64,000 nt of DNA from Clusia tigrina (GCA_920105625.2 OV050030.1:87601570-87665569); one strand, 5' to 3'; shown: positions 46,701 through 59,859, numbered from the stretch's first letter. A program made the numbers and translations. Notes: a model not told the origin generated them from the letters alone.

Positions 46701-47260
46701 TTTTGGTTAGGAGCGTGTCAACAGCATCACTAACCTATGAAGAGCTGGAAACAGTCATTATTGAAATAGAAGCCATTCTCAACTCAAGACCAATAAGTTC
46801 GATGTCCAACGATCTAAATGACTTAGGCGCCCTGACTCCAGGCCACTTCTTGATAGGAGAACCACTCAACATGCAAGTCGATGTAAATAACATCCCGTCA
46901 ACTTCAAATTTGCTGACCCGGTGGAAACTTGTATCCCACATCAAAAATGAGTTTTGGAAACGATGGTCGCACGAATATTTATGCGAGCTTCAATCTAAAA
47001 CCAAATGGACACATCAGCACAATAACATCAACCAAGGGGACATGGTAATAATCAAGGAAGACAATGTTCCAGTTCTTCAATGGCCACTAGGAAGGATAGC
47101 AAGGACGTATAAGGGTGATGATGGAGCAGTACGAGTGGCTGATGTTAGAACAGCTACTGGAACTTGGAAACGTGCAATCCATAAATTAGCTCTACTACCC
47201 ATAAATGATAATAGGATCCATGACCAACCAACAAGTCATGAGAATCAAGATGAAAAAGTA
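43613..47260 (+). pseudogene. BEL-2 pol (protease end, RT, RNase H, integrase)
   Basis: The end of the DUF1758 region (KIDVLLGAEFYHQVM) is in frame 43613-43951, which ends with TAG. RT runs through 44188-44508 and, after a frameshift, 44373-45368 with TTDIEKMYRQILGHSEDRHY, TYGTRSAPYLATRCV and FYVDDGLGGSD (catalytic). RNase H begins LHVFSDASEKAFGAAIY and has LPRLELCAAVYG. Frames 45482-46003 and 46016-47632 complete RNase H and integrase, with CIRCTRARPQ, GVDYCGPFW, YCDNATNFVGA and GGLWEAAVKSAKHLL, so the D-D-E residues are present. The integrase frame has no stop and runs on into env. A frame break near 45368 and a stop before 46016 inactivate the rest. Confidence 0.9.
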
Positions 47261-47279
47261 GAAATACCAACAAAACGAA

Positions 47280-48806
47280 TAAAAACAAGACATACGGGAC
47301 TCACAACAGTACTGCTGGGATTACTCATCATACCAATTATCATGGGAGGTCCAATAAGATTTTCGCAGATTGCTAACACCAAATTCAACACGGAATTGGG
47401 TATTTACTTCGAAGGAATAGGTTCAGCACATTTCGAGAGGTCAGAATGGAAACTTGTAGTGTACTACGAACTAGAGTCATACTGGGCAGAACTTACGACT
47501 TTATCCAAGGGCATCAGTAGTTTACGACAGTTATGTCAGAAGCTGCCACCATTTGCTTGTCATGATACTCATTGTTTGGTGTTTTGGACTCAGAATATGC
47601 AGAATCAATGTCAAAAACCATTCAGCAAGTGAAAGAAAATGAAGGCCATCTATTAGTCCTGCTGAAAAACCAAACATCAGTGATTGATTCTACTATCAAC
47701 GTGATCAAGCAAGATCAAATAGAAGTCAAACGAAAATTCGATAATCTTGACAACCAAATCAATGACATAATGAACACCTTAAATCACATTGAAGGAGAAA
47801 AGTTTCAAGCCAAGCTGACTCATTATTTCATCACTCTGACCCTCCAACTCATTATGATAACATCTCACTTGCAAAGAATCCAATAATCAATATTGAATGT
47901 TATGACAGATACACACCATAACAAAATCAGCCCATTATTGCTATCACCAACTCAACTACAAGAAGAAATTCTCAAGATAAAAACTCATCTTTCAACATCC
48001 CTCCAAATACCAGTGAATCAAGAGGACTCACTGCAACTGTACAAATTAATGAAGGTAGAAGGCGGTTTAACAAAGAAGCATGCCATTTTTAGAATCTCAT
48101 TGCCACTTGTAACAGATTTCTAGCCATAAACGCGCACAGAGATCAATACGTTGTCATGAGTTGAGCTGATTTGGGGGCTTGTACAGTGATGAACCCATAT
48201 ACATACTTATGCGCCAACACCCAATTGATACACAACAGAGGGTCTGAAGTATGTTCATGTGAAGTTAAACTGTTTGCCAATGATACTCAACGGGATTGCA
48301 TCCACCATGATGTTCAAGACATTTCAACCTGGATTCAAATGGATCATAAGAACGAGTGGATCTACGCCTTGAAGTTTGCCACTCGCTTGAGTGCAGTATG
48401 TGATGGTGAAACCTTGCAATTAACATTAGAAGGATCGGGAATGCTGAAGCTACAACCATCTTGTGTTCTGAAACACAGTTTTATCACAATTCACGGCTAT
48501 AAAACTCTCTCAAGCTCAGCACAAACCTCATATGTCAGCTTGGCCAATGCTACTGACATTCTCAAAATGGATCAAGGCCAGCACCGATCACACTACACGA
48601 ATAATATTGAACAGTACAACATGCAATTATCCAATCTCAGCACCATTCCAGGTCAGAAAGAGTCATCAGAAAGAGTTTGGGAGTTACCGTCCAAAGTCCA
48701 AACAATGGGTGTTCACCTTTCTGCAGTCGGGTATTTAGCGCTTACCCTATCGGTTGGTGTAATTATGTATTCAATCTGGAAGATCCAATCAAAAAACCAT
48801 AAATGA
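47280..48806 (+). pseudogene. BEL-2 env-like glycoprotein gene (broken)
   Basis: In frame with integrase, a hydrophobic stretch (TTVLLGLLIIPIIMGGP, about 47304-47355) looks like a signal peptide. It is followed by IYFEGIGSAHFERSEWKLV, the type of start seen in insect retroelement envelope proteins of the roo/gypsy F-like group. A frameshift near 47600 leads to a coiled-coil region (QVKENEGHLLVLLKNQTSV), a broken middle part (47893-48123) and a Cys-containing ectodomain (48171-48806). The end has a membrane span (SAVGYLALTLSVGVIMYSIW) and a short basic tail. Such proteins mediate membrane fusion when intact. This copy is dead: at least two shifts or stops separate the parts. Confidence 0.75.
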
Positions 48807-48915
48807 TGTCACTCTACCCCAGCCATTACCGCGGAATAGGATGCAAGAACCAGAAGACGAAACAAAATTTGATACAACTGTTTAAGGTTGTTGACGCAGT
48901 CAACGTGCGGGAGAA

Positions 48916-49425
48916 TGTACGAATTCATATAAATATCAATCGCACAACCTTCAACTGTATATTTGTATGTATCCGTACGTTTGTACCCACAACAACAACA
49001 AGGAATATGCAGTCTGCGCTTGCAGTAGCATTGTGGCTCAAATGACACTTGCACAAGAATTAGGTACATTCCCAAAAATGCAACATAAGCATTTGGGTGG
49101 CATTGAAACGTATGTTCATTGAACTTGCACATGCTGCTATGCGCTGCTGTTATATTCTGCTGATATTTATTTTTAGTACATATTAATTATTATTGATGAT
49201 GTTAGCAATAAGTTATTATTTAAGACGATGAATTTCAATAAACAAATCACTCTTTGATTCTTTAGCAACAAGAAAACTGAGTCTTTTTATTTTCAGCGAC
49301 GGATTGTTCAGGTTGAAGTGCTTGAGCAATCAAATTATTATTCCTAGTCTCATATTGGTTCAAGTGCCTGTATGAGACGTCAATAAGGAATACTATCACT
49401 ACAGTCAAACGAGGCTATATTTACA
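48916..49425 (+). repeat. BEL-2 3' LTR
   Basis: 510 bp, TGTACGAATTCATATAAA to ATATTTACA, preceded by a purine stretch GCGGGAGAA and followed by CATAT. Confidence 0.95.
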
Positions 49426-49430
49426 CATAT

Positions 49431-49693
49431 TCTCAATTTTATGACCATTTTAGACCTTTCAATTAAACTAAAATCATAACATTAGTCTTTCCACAATTTG
49501 AGAGACCGACGATTAAAGCTCTTATGGAATTCGGTAAAAGTGAACTATGTTTGACTTTAGAGAAATTTTTGGTTGGAAAATCAATATTCCTAACATTAAT
49601 TTTTTCATCTTGTTTGACTAAACGCATAGCCTTCATACGCAGAATTGAAGGGCACCCACTTATTTTTAAAATTATTTTGAGTTGTGCCTCCAT
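49431..49693 (-). pseudogene. Packaging ATPase fragment, copy 3, P-loop half
   Basis: The minus-strand frame carries IRALIVGLSNCGKTNVM, in which the first proline of the P-loop context is leucine. The part with the Walker B motif is at 42239-42417 on the other side of BEL-2. Confidence 0.7.
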
Positions 49694-49799
49694 TCTTACA
49701 CAAGTTCTCGAAAATTACTTAAATGACATATTGAAAGTAGTACCAATAAATTATCTGTGTCCCAAAGAGTTAAATAAATAAAGTGATTAGATTGTCATA

Positions 49800-50218
49800 T
49801 ATGTACGAGTATGTGGAGGGCTATTAACTAATACAAGGCTTGCGTATTACTGTCATCTAACAGGAAAGTGTCGTAGTCCTGCTCACAGCGAATGCAATCT
49901 AAATTATATCATTGCTACGAGTTAGATCCCGTCATTACTATACTACACCAGGTTTCTCGTGCATGTATCAAAAATAGAGCCAGAGCTATTTAAAGACTTC
50001 ATGACATGTATAATTTTGTAAAAACGAGGATTAGAGGTGGAATTATACAATGTAGTAAACATCATTCGAGAGCGAATGATAAATATATGGATGAAATTGA
50101 TGCTAATAAGCTGTCTGCGTATGTGATGTTCTTGGATGCAAATAAATTGTATGGGTGGGGGATGTCTGCATATCTTCCATATGGTTCTTTATAGTGGATA
50201 ACGCTAAGAATTTCAATA
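49800..50218 (+). pseudogene. Polymerase B N-terminal/motif A fragment, copy 3
   Basis: Frame 50006-50194 reads MYNFVKTRIRGGIIQC and MFLDANKLYGWGMSAYLPYG, without the TAG found in copies 1 and 2 after YGW. A stop follows after GSL at 50192. Mariner-2 begins at 50221, and what follows it belongs to a new copy of the same region. Confidence 0.75.
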
Positions 50219-50220
50219 TA

Positions 50221-51543
50221 CGAGTTGTGATCAAAAAATAAATTATATTTTCAAATTTCGTGAGTTACGTATGTTCGATGTTCGCATTTTTTTTCTACTA
50301 TGTTGGTACACATGTCTGTTATATATGTTGGCAATAACAACCATTTTGGATTGTCAGTTTGTTTTTGACAGATAAAAATGTTAGTCGTGTTTTGGTGTGC
50401 TCTTCGATTTTATACTATTCGAAAAAATGGATCAAAGAAACTTTATTCAGTTTTGTGTAAAAAATGAAATTAAATGCGCAAGGACATTTGAAATGTTGAC
50501 TGTGGCCTTTGGCGAGTCTACTATGAGCAGAACACAAGTTCAATTGTGGTATAACCGGTTTAAGGAAGGCCGAGAAGATGTCATTGACGATGCTCGTCCT
50601 GGTCGCCCGAGCACGTCAACAACCGATGAAAACATTGACGCAGTGAAGAAAATGATTTTGGATAATCGTCGAATCACTATCAGAGAGGTTGCTCATGATG
50701 TTGGCATATCGTTCGGCTCATGCCAAGCAATTTTTACGGATGTTTTAGGCATGAAAAGGGCGGCAGCGAAGATTGTTCCAAAATTGCTAAATTTTGAGCA
50801 AAAACAACGTCGCATGGACATCGCTCAGGAGCTGTTGAACATCGTCAACGACGATCCAGATTGCCTCAAAAAGATCATAACTGGTGACGAATCGTGGGTG
50901 TATGGCTATGACATTGAAACCAAAGCCCAATCATCCCAATGGAAACGTCCAGATGAGCCAAGACCGAAAAAAAGGACGTCAAGTTCGGTCGAACGTAAAG
51001 GTTTTGCTGACAGTTTTCTTTGATTGCAATGGCGTGGTGCATCATGAATTCTTGCCACAAGGTCGTACGATCAACAAGGAATACTACCTTGAAGTTATGC
51101 GCCGTTTGCGAGAAGCAATTCGTCAGAAACGCCCAGAATTCTGGAAAAACCAATCATGGATTTTGCACCATGATAACGCACCAGCTCACACATCGATGCT
51201 TATGCGTAATTTTTTGGCCAAAAACAAAACCGTTATCATGCCTCAACCACCCTATTCACCGGACTTGGCCCCCGCTGACTTTTTCCTCTTTCCAAAACTG
51301 AAGACACCGATGAAAGGAAAGCGTTTTGCTACGATTGAGGAGATAAAAGAAAAATCGAAACAGGAGCTGTTGGCGATACCAAAAAAAGCGTTTCAGAAGT
51401 GTTTCGAGGATTGAAAAAAACGCTGGCATAAGTGTATTATATCTGAGGGGAATTACTTTGAAGGGGACAAGATAGTTTTTGATGAATAAATAAATACTTT
51501 TTGAAAAAATTGAAAATAACGGTTATTTTTTGATCAAACCTCG
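50221..51543 (+). mobile_element. mariner-2 element
   Basis: 1323 bp. The left TA is at 50219-50220, in the same AATTTCAATA context as mariner-1; the right TA is at 51544-51545. The right flank is not the continuation of the left one; it jumps back to a point about 0.4 kb earlier in the Polinton unit. Left end CGAGTTGTGATCAAAAAATA, right end ..TTTTTTGATCAAACCTCG. Confidence 0.92.
50427..51495 (+). pseudogene. mariner transposase, copy 2
   Basis: MDQRNFIQFCVKNEIK starts at 50427. The N-terminal DNA-binding half is open past the point where mariner-1 has a stop (here DVLGMKRAAAK). All three catalytic motifs are normal: TGDESWVYGYD, HHDNAPAHTS and YSPDLAPADFFLF. One extra A in the run near 50970 shifts the frame between PRPKK and GRQVRSN. 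A TGA at 51412-51414 replaces the tryptophan of FEDWKKRW. It is the least damaged of the three copies in its catalytic core. Confidence 0.92.
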
Positions 51544-51545
51544 TA

Positions 51546-53121
51546 CTCGTATGTATGTGGAGAGATATTAACTAATACAAGGCTTGCGTATTACTGTCAT
51601 TTAAATTAAAGTGTCGTAGTCCTGCTCACAGCGAATACAATATAAATTATATCATTGCTACGAGTTAGATCCCGTCATTACTATACTGCACCAGGTTTCT
51701 CGTGCATGTATCAAAAATAGAGTTCGAGCTATTTAAAGACTTCATGACATGTACAATTTTGTAAAAACGGGGATTAGAGGTGGAATTGTACAATGTAGTA
51801 AACATCTTTGGAGAGCGAATGATAAATATATGGATGAAATTGATGCTAATAAGCTGTCTGCGTATGTGATGTTCTTGGATGCAAATAAATTGTGTGGGTG
51901 GGGGATGTCTGCATATCTTCCATATGGTTCTTTCTAGTGGATAACACTAAGAATTTCAATATATCTGCAATATATAAAAATTCTGAAACCGGTTTCTTCT
52001 TAGAGGTTGATTTAGAATATCCTGAGAGTATTCATGATTCGCACAATTATTTACCCTTCAGTGCAGAAAATTAAAACATAGTTCTTCAAAAGTGAAAAAA
52101 ATGATTCTGGATTTAAAACATAAAACATACACATTATCGAAATTGGTTACAATTCATTGAGAATAGTTTAAATCTAACTAAAATATACAAAACTTTGAAA
52201 TACAAGCAGTCACGTTGGCTAAAAAATTATATTGATTGTAACATGTTGTATAGAACTTTTGCAGAAAATGAAATTGTGGAGGCTGTCTATAAATTATTAA
52301 ATAATGCGGTTTTCGGGAAGACAATGGAAAATGTAGTCAAAAGAAAACACATCCAAATTTTCACTAAGCTGGAAAATTAACATAGACATTTAGGTGTTCG
52401 CGCATTGATAGCAAAACTAAATTTCCATAGTATGCAAACTCTCACTGATAACATGATACAAATGAATCGAGAGCGGATTAAATGTAATACTACGTTATAC
52501 TTAGATTTCTGTGTGCTGGAGCCATCAAAACTGCAATTGCATGAAACCCAAGTTTGAAAGTAAATTAGTGTTAAATTATATGGACACGGATTCTTTCATT
52601 TATTTCATACAAACAGATAATTTCTATAATGAAATTTGTGATTGTTGCCATTGAAAAACAAAGAAGTGCTAGGAAAAACGAAAGAGAAGAATAATGAGAA
52701 AATAATGAGAAAATTCAGTGATCTTCGATCGAAAATGTATTCAATAGATATTAACGCTTTTAATGCTAATAAAATTAAGAAATATAAGATGTAAAAAATG
52801 TTAAATATGTATAAACGATTATAGAGAATGTTACTACAAAAGAAACCCTATATTAATACTTACTCTTGGTCTATTTATAGAATATGTAAAGACCACTTAA
52901 ATAATTATGTTATATATTAAAATTTGTTTATTTTGAATAAAATAAAAATTTAAATCAAAAATTATAAAAGTTTTTCAAATCTTTTTATATACTTTCAAAT
53001 TCTATATATACTTTCTTACATCTATATCATTTTTTAATACACAACAACTTTTTAGGTTAGTAGCCAATTGTGAAGAACAAATTTAATTTACATCATATTT
53101 TACATCTATTTTTCTTATATT
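51546..53121 (+). repeat. Polinton remnant, copy 4 (polymerase B)
   Basis: Restarts the polymerase B region and runs to the junction with copia-2. Frames 51749-51937 (MYNFVKTGIRGG, LDANKLCGWGMSAYLPYG), 51892-52074 (FFLEVDLEYPESIHDSHNYL) and 52195-52380 (KYKQSRWLKNYIDC, NNAVFGKTMENV) preserve more of the protein than the other copies; YMDTDSFIYF follows at about 52580. At about 53000 the copia target reads TATATACTTTCAAATTC, uninterrupted. No mariner lies at AATTTCAATATATC. Several short deletions occur after 52640. Confidence 0.82.
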
Positions 53122-56100
53122 TCGTAAATCGTTTAAGAATGAGACTCACTTTAAAAACCTTGAGGCGCTGGTAAGTGGAGCGAATGTCAGCAGCAAATTG
53201 GAAACGTGGGTTCTCGATTCAGGCGCAACGGACCACATGAGTAATCAACGCGATTGGTTTCTTACCTTTACCAACTGTAATGAAATCGTCAGGGTAGGCG
53301 ATGGACGTGCTATCAAGGCTGTAGGCAAATGTGCTATATGTACCGGACATCCACTACAATCTATTTTCTTAAACAAAGGCATTGGATAGAGGGTTTGAGT
53401 TTGAATCTGCCAGCAGGAGCTGTAGATTCATAAGAGCAGATGGAAGCACTGTGGCAGTGGGAGTTCGTCGAGAAAAGCTTTTCCAAATGCTAATAAAACT
53501 CAAGAATATGGCAAGGCAAATATAGTGACAACAGAAAGCTAACTCTGCGAACATTGCATGAAAGAATGGGGCATCAAAATGTGGGACATGTTTGGTAGTT
53601 CCTCAAGAGAGTCAATGTGGATTTCATTGAGGAGGAATTTACATGTGAAGGATGCATTTTAGGCAAACAGCACAGAATCAGCTTTAAATCGCGCGAAGCA
53701 AGATCCTCAAGCTGTGGAGAGCTGTGTTCGTAATGCATGTAAAATCAAATGGAGGTGCCAGGTATTTCTTGTTAATTAAAGATGACTACTCTCATTTTCG
53801 TTTTGTTTATTTTCTGAAAGAAAAATCAGATGTAACAAGTTCTATTAAAAATTTCTTGATGCAAGCTGAGAAAGTTGATCATCAGAAAAAAAGGCGGATT
53901 TGTACAGACAATGGGCTTGAGTTTGTCAACGAAGGTGTGATGAAAATTTTTAATGAATTTGGAGTCAAGCATGAGCGTACGGTGCCGTACACAACAAAAT
54001 GGCGGTGCAGAACGAGAAATGAAAACAGTGATGGATCTGTCTCGAGCGATGTTGTATGCAAGAAGCATGGACAAACAGTTTTGGGCAGAAGTATATGTTT
54101 TAAATCGAACTGGTACTAGCACAGTGGCACAAAAAACACCGCATGAGTTATGGTATGGACAACCGGCAAAATTTGATAAGTTTCGGCGAAGAAGTCTATG
54201 TACACATACCGAAGAAAAAGCGAAGAAAATTGGATCCAAAGTTATGGAAATGTGTATTTGTTGGTTATTCTGATAACAGCAGAGCTTTCAGGATTTGGAA
54301 CCGGGATCAGCGAAAGATCGAAATTACGTGTGACGTAAAATTTGTCCAGGAAACAGTGACTTTGAAGACACAAAGTCAAACGAATATCTTGGCAGAAGAA
54401 ATTGCTGAAAATATTTCGGACAACACGGCAAACCATAAGGACCACACACATGATGTCAAGGTCGAGGACTCGGAAGATGGTGTGTTCTATGATAGTGTGA
54501 ATGATATCGCTGAGGACGTAGATGACAAGGACAAAAGCTGTATTGCTCGTCGTTTATGTAGCACAACTACTTCAATACACTTGGCAGCTATAATGACATG
54601 CGAAGAACCTAAGTCTTATGCAGAAGCTTTAAAATCTAAAGATCGTGAAGAGTGGCAGCTAGCTATGAAGGACGAGTATCATTCATTGATTGAAAATGGT
54701 ACGTGGGGAATGGTTGAACCGACTGTAAACCAAAAGCTTATTGACAATAGATGGATTTTCAAAATAAAGCGAGATGCCAAAGCAAATATTTATCGATACA
54801 AGGCGCGTTTAGTTGTCAGAGGCTTTAGTCAAGAGTATGGAGTAGACATTTAGTCCAGTAGCAAGACTTACGTCTATTCGGTGTATATTGGCTATGGCAG
54901 CAGTACGAAAAATGCCCATTCTGCAGTTCGATGTGAAAACAGCGTTTTTGTATGGCGATTTATCGGAAGACATTTATATGAAGCAACTATTGGGGTATGA
55001 TGATGGAAGCGGTCGCATATGCAAATTGATGAAGCTTAAGCAAGCATCAAGGTGTTGGAACAAAAAGTTCACTAAGTTTCTGGAGCTTTTTAATTTTGTA
55101 ACCTCAAACTATGATTCGTGTGTCTTTACCCGTATCACTGAAAGTGGTTGCATCATTTTGGCTGCCTACATTGATGATGGGCTAGTGGTGTCTACCTCGC
55201 GTGAGCTCATTTCGGACCTGATGGAACATCTACAAGCACAATTTACAGTTACATTTTCCGAGGCGAAACTGTTTCTGGGACTTGAAATTCACACACAGAG
55301 CTGATGGTTCGATTTTTATTGGTCAATAATATGCAAAGTTCCTCTTTTACAGCAACACCTGCAGATGGCTCCACCAATTTGAGCGATTTTGTCGAGAAGA
55401 CTGGTAATACAACGAACTTTCCATCTAGAGAGGCAGTTGGAAGTCTTATGTATTTGGCAGTAGCCACAAGGCCAGCATCAAATGCAAGTCGGTATATGGA
55501 AAATCCTACGGCAGTCCATGTAAATGTAATAAAAAGAATCCTTAGATATGTCAACGGGACAACTAACGTGGGAATACACTACAACAGTGAAGGCAGCCTT
55601 AATATTCGTGGCTACAGCGATGCAGACTACGCTGGTGATGTGCAAACTCGGAAATCTACATCTGGTTATATTTTCATGGTTGGCGAGAGTGTTGTAAGCT
55701 GGTGCTCTGAACGGCAAAAATGTGTTTCTCTTTCAACCACACAGGCCGAGTATATTGCAGCTTCAAATGCTGTAAAGGAACTGGTTTGGCTCAAAAATTT
55801 CTGGACAGATCTGGGAATCCAGAGATGGTGAAATTTTATGTTGACAACCAATGCTCTATACGTTCGTTACCACTTTATAAGAGAGAAGTATGAAGACTAT
55901 GTATTTGAATTGGAATATGCTGCACCATCCGCTCAACTGGCTGATGGTGTATCAAATGCATTACCGAAGCAAAGTTTTTTAAAATTTAGGGATGAGATAG
56001 GGTTGAAACCTTTGTATTAGCATAGATTTGATTTAACTACATTTTGATTTTGAACTATTAATGTTTTGCAATGTAATTAAAAAGTGGGAGTGTTGAATAA
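53122..56100 (+). pseudogene. copia-2 pol remnant (5' truncated)
   Basis: A different copia lineage. Gag is missing. Protease shows WVLDSGATDHMSNQRDWF (53204). The integrase zinc region reads ERMGHQN and CEGCILGKQHR (53560-53680), followed by YFLLIKDDYSHFRFVYFLKE, CTDNGLEFVNEG and NGGAEREMKTVMDLSRAM. The first catalytic aspartate region is disrupted near 53715. RT includes RYKARLVVRGFSQEYGVDI, QFDVKTAFLYGDLSEDIYMK and AAYIDDGLVVS (about 55170). RNase H shows YSDADYAGDVQTRKSTSGYI and TTQAEYIAASNAVKELVWL. About six frameshifts or stops. AAAAAGTGGGAG, a polypurine tract, precedes TGTTGAATAA, the first bases of a lost 3' LTR. Confidence 0.9.
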
Positions 56101-56130
56101 TTGTAAAGGGTTTTTAAAAAACAAACGCAA

Positions 56131-56196
56131 ACAACAAAAATTGCCCTACATTTGAAAAACCTCAAACAATTCTAAAAGAAAAGAACATTAAATAAA
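56131..56196 (+). mobile_element. Small I-like ORF1 fragment
   Basis: About 65 bp (CAAACAACAAAAATTGCCCT and on) match 13416-13480 and 28134-28198 of the I-like ORF1, ending at AACATTAAATAAA. Both sides carry GGGTTTTT (56108 and 56198). Confidence 0.75.
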
Positions 56197-56475
56197 GGGT
56201 TTTTCAAAAGACACGCCACAAAAGTAAATCGATAGTGACAGCAAACGACGCCACATTTTTGCCGCTCTTTTGACATTTCTCTTCAATAAGGTTTGCCATT
56301 TCATCATGCAAAGATATACGAGCCAACAAAAAGTCGAAATTATTAAAATTTACTACCGAAATTCGGAGTCAGTCGCCTCAACTTTAAGAGCGCTACGTCC
56401 AATTTATGATGAGGCTCATTTCTGGCTGAATGGCTTCGTCAATAAGGGAGCTGAGGAAGTTGTGGACAAGTAGCG
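56197..56475 (+). pseudogene. Tc1/mariner-type transposase fragment, internally deleted
   Basis: ATG 56306 opens MQRYTSQQKVEIIKIYYRNS, an N-terminal helix-turn-helix of the kind annotated DUF4817 in insect Tc1/mariner-type transposases. After RALRPIY the frame jumps directly to DEAHFWLNGFVNKG, which in full-length relatives lies well downstream, at the start of the catalytic domain. The stop follows at 56471. The upstream GGGTTTTTCAAAAGACACGC may be the element's terminal repeat. Confidence 0.65.
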
Positions 56476-56669
56476 GAAACAAGGATTTATTTTTTACAAT
56501 CCATATAGGATAATTTGCGATCGCCACAGCACATACACCAAAGGTGTCTGAGGACTATAGCGTAGAAGAGATGATTCAACATATATTAATGGCGTCGGTT
56601 GTACTGCGGCGAACGGTTTTCCACACTTATACACAAAATTGTCACATCGAAGCTAACTAATTTATGTGT

Positions 56670-57225
56670 ATACAGCCCGAAGAACTGGTACAGACACATT
56701 GACCATGTACAGCAAACCATCTAAAGCAAACCATCTACAGCACAACCGAACTTCACGCCATTCAGAATTCATATTGGTATTTAAATGCGGATCAGGGACA
56801 ACAAAGATTTGCAGAAAATGATCGAAGGGGAAGCAATGGAAGAATTGTAGGGCGAGCGCAAGATAGTTCGTGAAGAATCACTAGTCAACATCGTCCAGAA
56901 TCAAGTGGAAAATCACAAAACGTACCGCAGAAAACGAGCTACTCAGACCCAGTATAGAGGAGGAGAATTCCTTGCGATTAAGCGAACACAGTTCGGGTCA
57001 GGGCCGAAGCTCCTTCCCTACAAAATTGTTGAGAAACTCAATCACGGACGCTATTCTATCAAATGAGTCGAATACGCAGAGGGGCCACGAAAAAGTTTCG
57101 TGGTGCCTGAAAATATGAAGAAATGGGACCCCACTATCGGGTCGAATGATTTATCAGGATGCCCGAATGTGGGTACGGGCGACAACGAACGAAGGACAGG
57201 AAGTGAACGGAACTTTTGATATTTT
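56670..57225 (+). pseudogene. gypsy-A integrase C-terminal fragment
   Basis: Broken plus-strand frames include EESLVNIVQNQVENHKTYRR, EFLAIKRTQFGSGPKLLPYK and IVEKLNHGRYSIK, the usual C-terminal part of gypsy integrase. The end VVPENMKKWDPTIGS matches the last residues before a gypsy pol stop. Several in-frame stops. No LTR of this element was found. Confidence 0.72.
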
Positions 57226-57745
57226 TTTATTATGTATTTCATCTGATATTTTTCTTATCTCTTCTTTACTCAAAATGTTATTCAAAAGTTCAATTGGTCG
57301 TTTTTTATGTATGGAATGTATGGTATTATTATAGCATATGTTAATTGCATTAACAGTTGATGTGCAAACCTCATTGGGAGGTATGTAACATTCAAACTTT
57401 TAATGCATAACATCTTCTTTTGCATACAATTAGGCTTGTGTTAAGCAAACTTTGCCAGCTTAACGATGAAATTTGCATTGTTGACAAAAACTCCAATATA
57501 TACGACATCATCGAAGGCATTGCTCTGGATGAAACATGATATCAAGTGCAATACTCTGAAGAACTCTAGTCAAGGCCAGCATGCAAATTTGTCAATAATG
57601 CACATTTCATGGTTAGGCTTTAAATTCAATAATACCTAATATATGTATAGACAAATGATATGTAATTTATGTATATAGAAAAAATGAATAAATACCCACG
57701 ATTGGCAAAGCCAAAAGTCAGTCAATCAGTAAGAGTTAACTGTGA
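57226..57745. other. No recognised feature
   Basis: AT-rich sequence with a 57-codon open stretch ending at about 57640 (KTPIYTTSSKALLWMKHDIK) that I cannot place. No repeats or RNA genes seen. Confidence 0.4.
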
Positions 57746-57786
57746 GTATTTTCATTTTAACTTAGCATTGATTGATTCTCCTTCTC

Positions 57787-57948
57787 CGACACCAAGGTTT
57801 ATGTGCCTGTTGTCAAACCCACCATCAACTCGGTACAAGCACCGCTGTTGAAATAGGTCTGTCTTTAACGACACCAAGATTACGTGCCTGGTGTCAATAT
57901 TATCATCAACTCGGTAGAAGAACCGTTGTTGAAATTCAGCTGTTAAAT
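57787..57948 (-). repeat. Two ~81-bp tandem units
   Basis: Two adjacent units starting CGACACCAAG (57787 and 57869). On the minus strand they code FQQRFFYRVDDNIDTRHVIL and FQQRCLYRVDGGFDNRHINL, so the duplication keeps the frame. Confidence 0.7.
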
Positions 57949-57949
57949 T

Positions 57950-58425
57950 TAGTTTAACAGCATACAATAGCTTGAAAAAGTTGTTCGCTGAGTAATGTAA
58001 TTTAGATTTATTTAGGTCGGCATTAAATATTCTAATATGTTCGTTCAATGTAGAGTGAAGTCTCTCGATGTCTGCATTGCCTGTTTTATTATAGGCGATT
58101 GAGTAATGGATGTCTATATTGTTTTCTTTTAAAAATTGTTTAATTGCAAAAACGTCTAATTAGTTATCTGTGACTATCTTTTTTCGTTTTCCTAAATGTT
58201 TTATTGCCTCAATAATGGAAATCCACGTCCTGTCTTTGAGAACATGTGCAGTAGCATATTTAGTAAGCTTCTCTATGCTAGGCAGATACATGATATTTCT
58301 CATAGGGTACCAAATATCAAAGTTTACTATCTCGTTATGTATTTTGGGTGTGTCTGTGATATTTAAATGGTGTTGGACTAGATGTCTGTCAAATTTCGCT
58401 GTATTACAAATATCGCAGTTATACT
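57950..58425 (-). pseudogene. gypsy-B integrase core
   Basis: Minus-strand frames read [61 protein letters not shown] and HSTLNEHIRIFN. The VTDN aspartate and NADIERLHSTLNEH glutamate belong to the D-D-E triad of gypsy-type integrase. A stop follows TDN. The upstream part of integrase is cut off by the (AT)n tract and mariner-3. Confidence 0.8.
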
Positions 58426-58427
58426 CG

Positions 58428-59810
<1,383 letters not shown>

Positions 59811-59859
59811 TCGTATATTTGTAAGTTGGTAGAATAAATAGTTTTCTTTAGTTCTTCAC

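Larger units (their letters stand above)
42418..49425 (+). mobile_element. BEL-2, BEL/Pao retrotransposon with env-like gene
   Basis: A 7008-bp element with LTRs 42418-42926 and 48916-49425 and the duplication CATAT (42413-42417 and 49426-49430). The primer site follows at 42929. It carries gag, pol and a third coding region with envelope features. It lies within Polinton copy 3, splitting the ATPase remnant. Confidence 0.95.
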
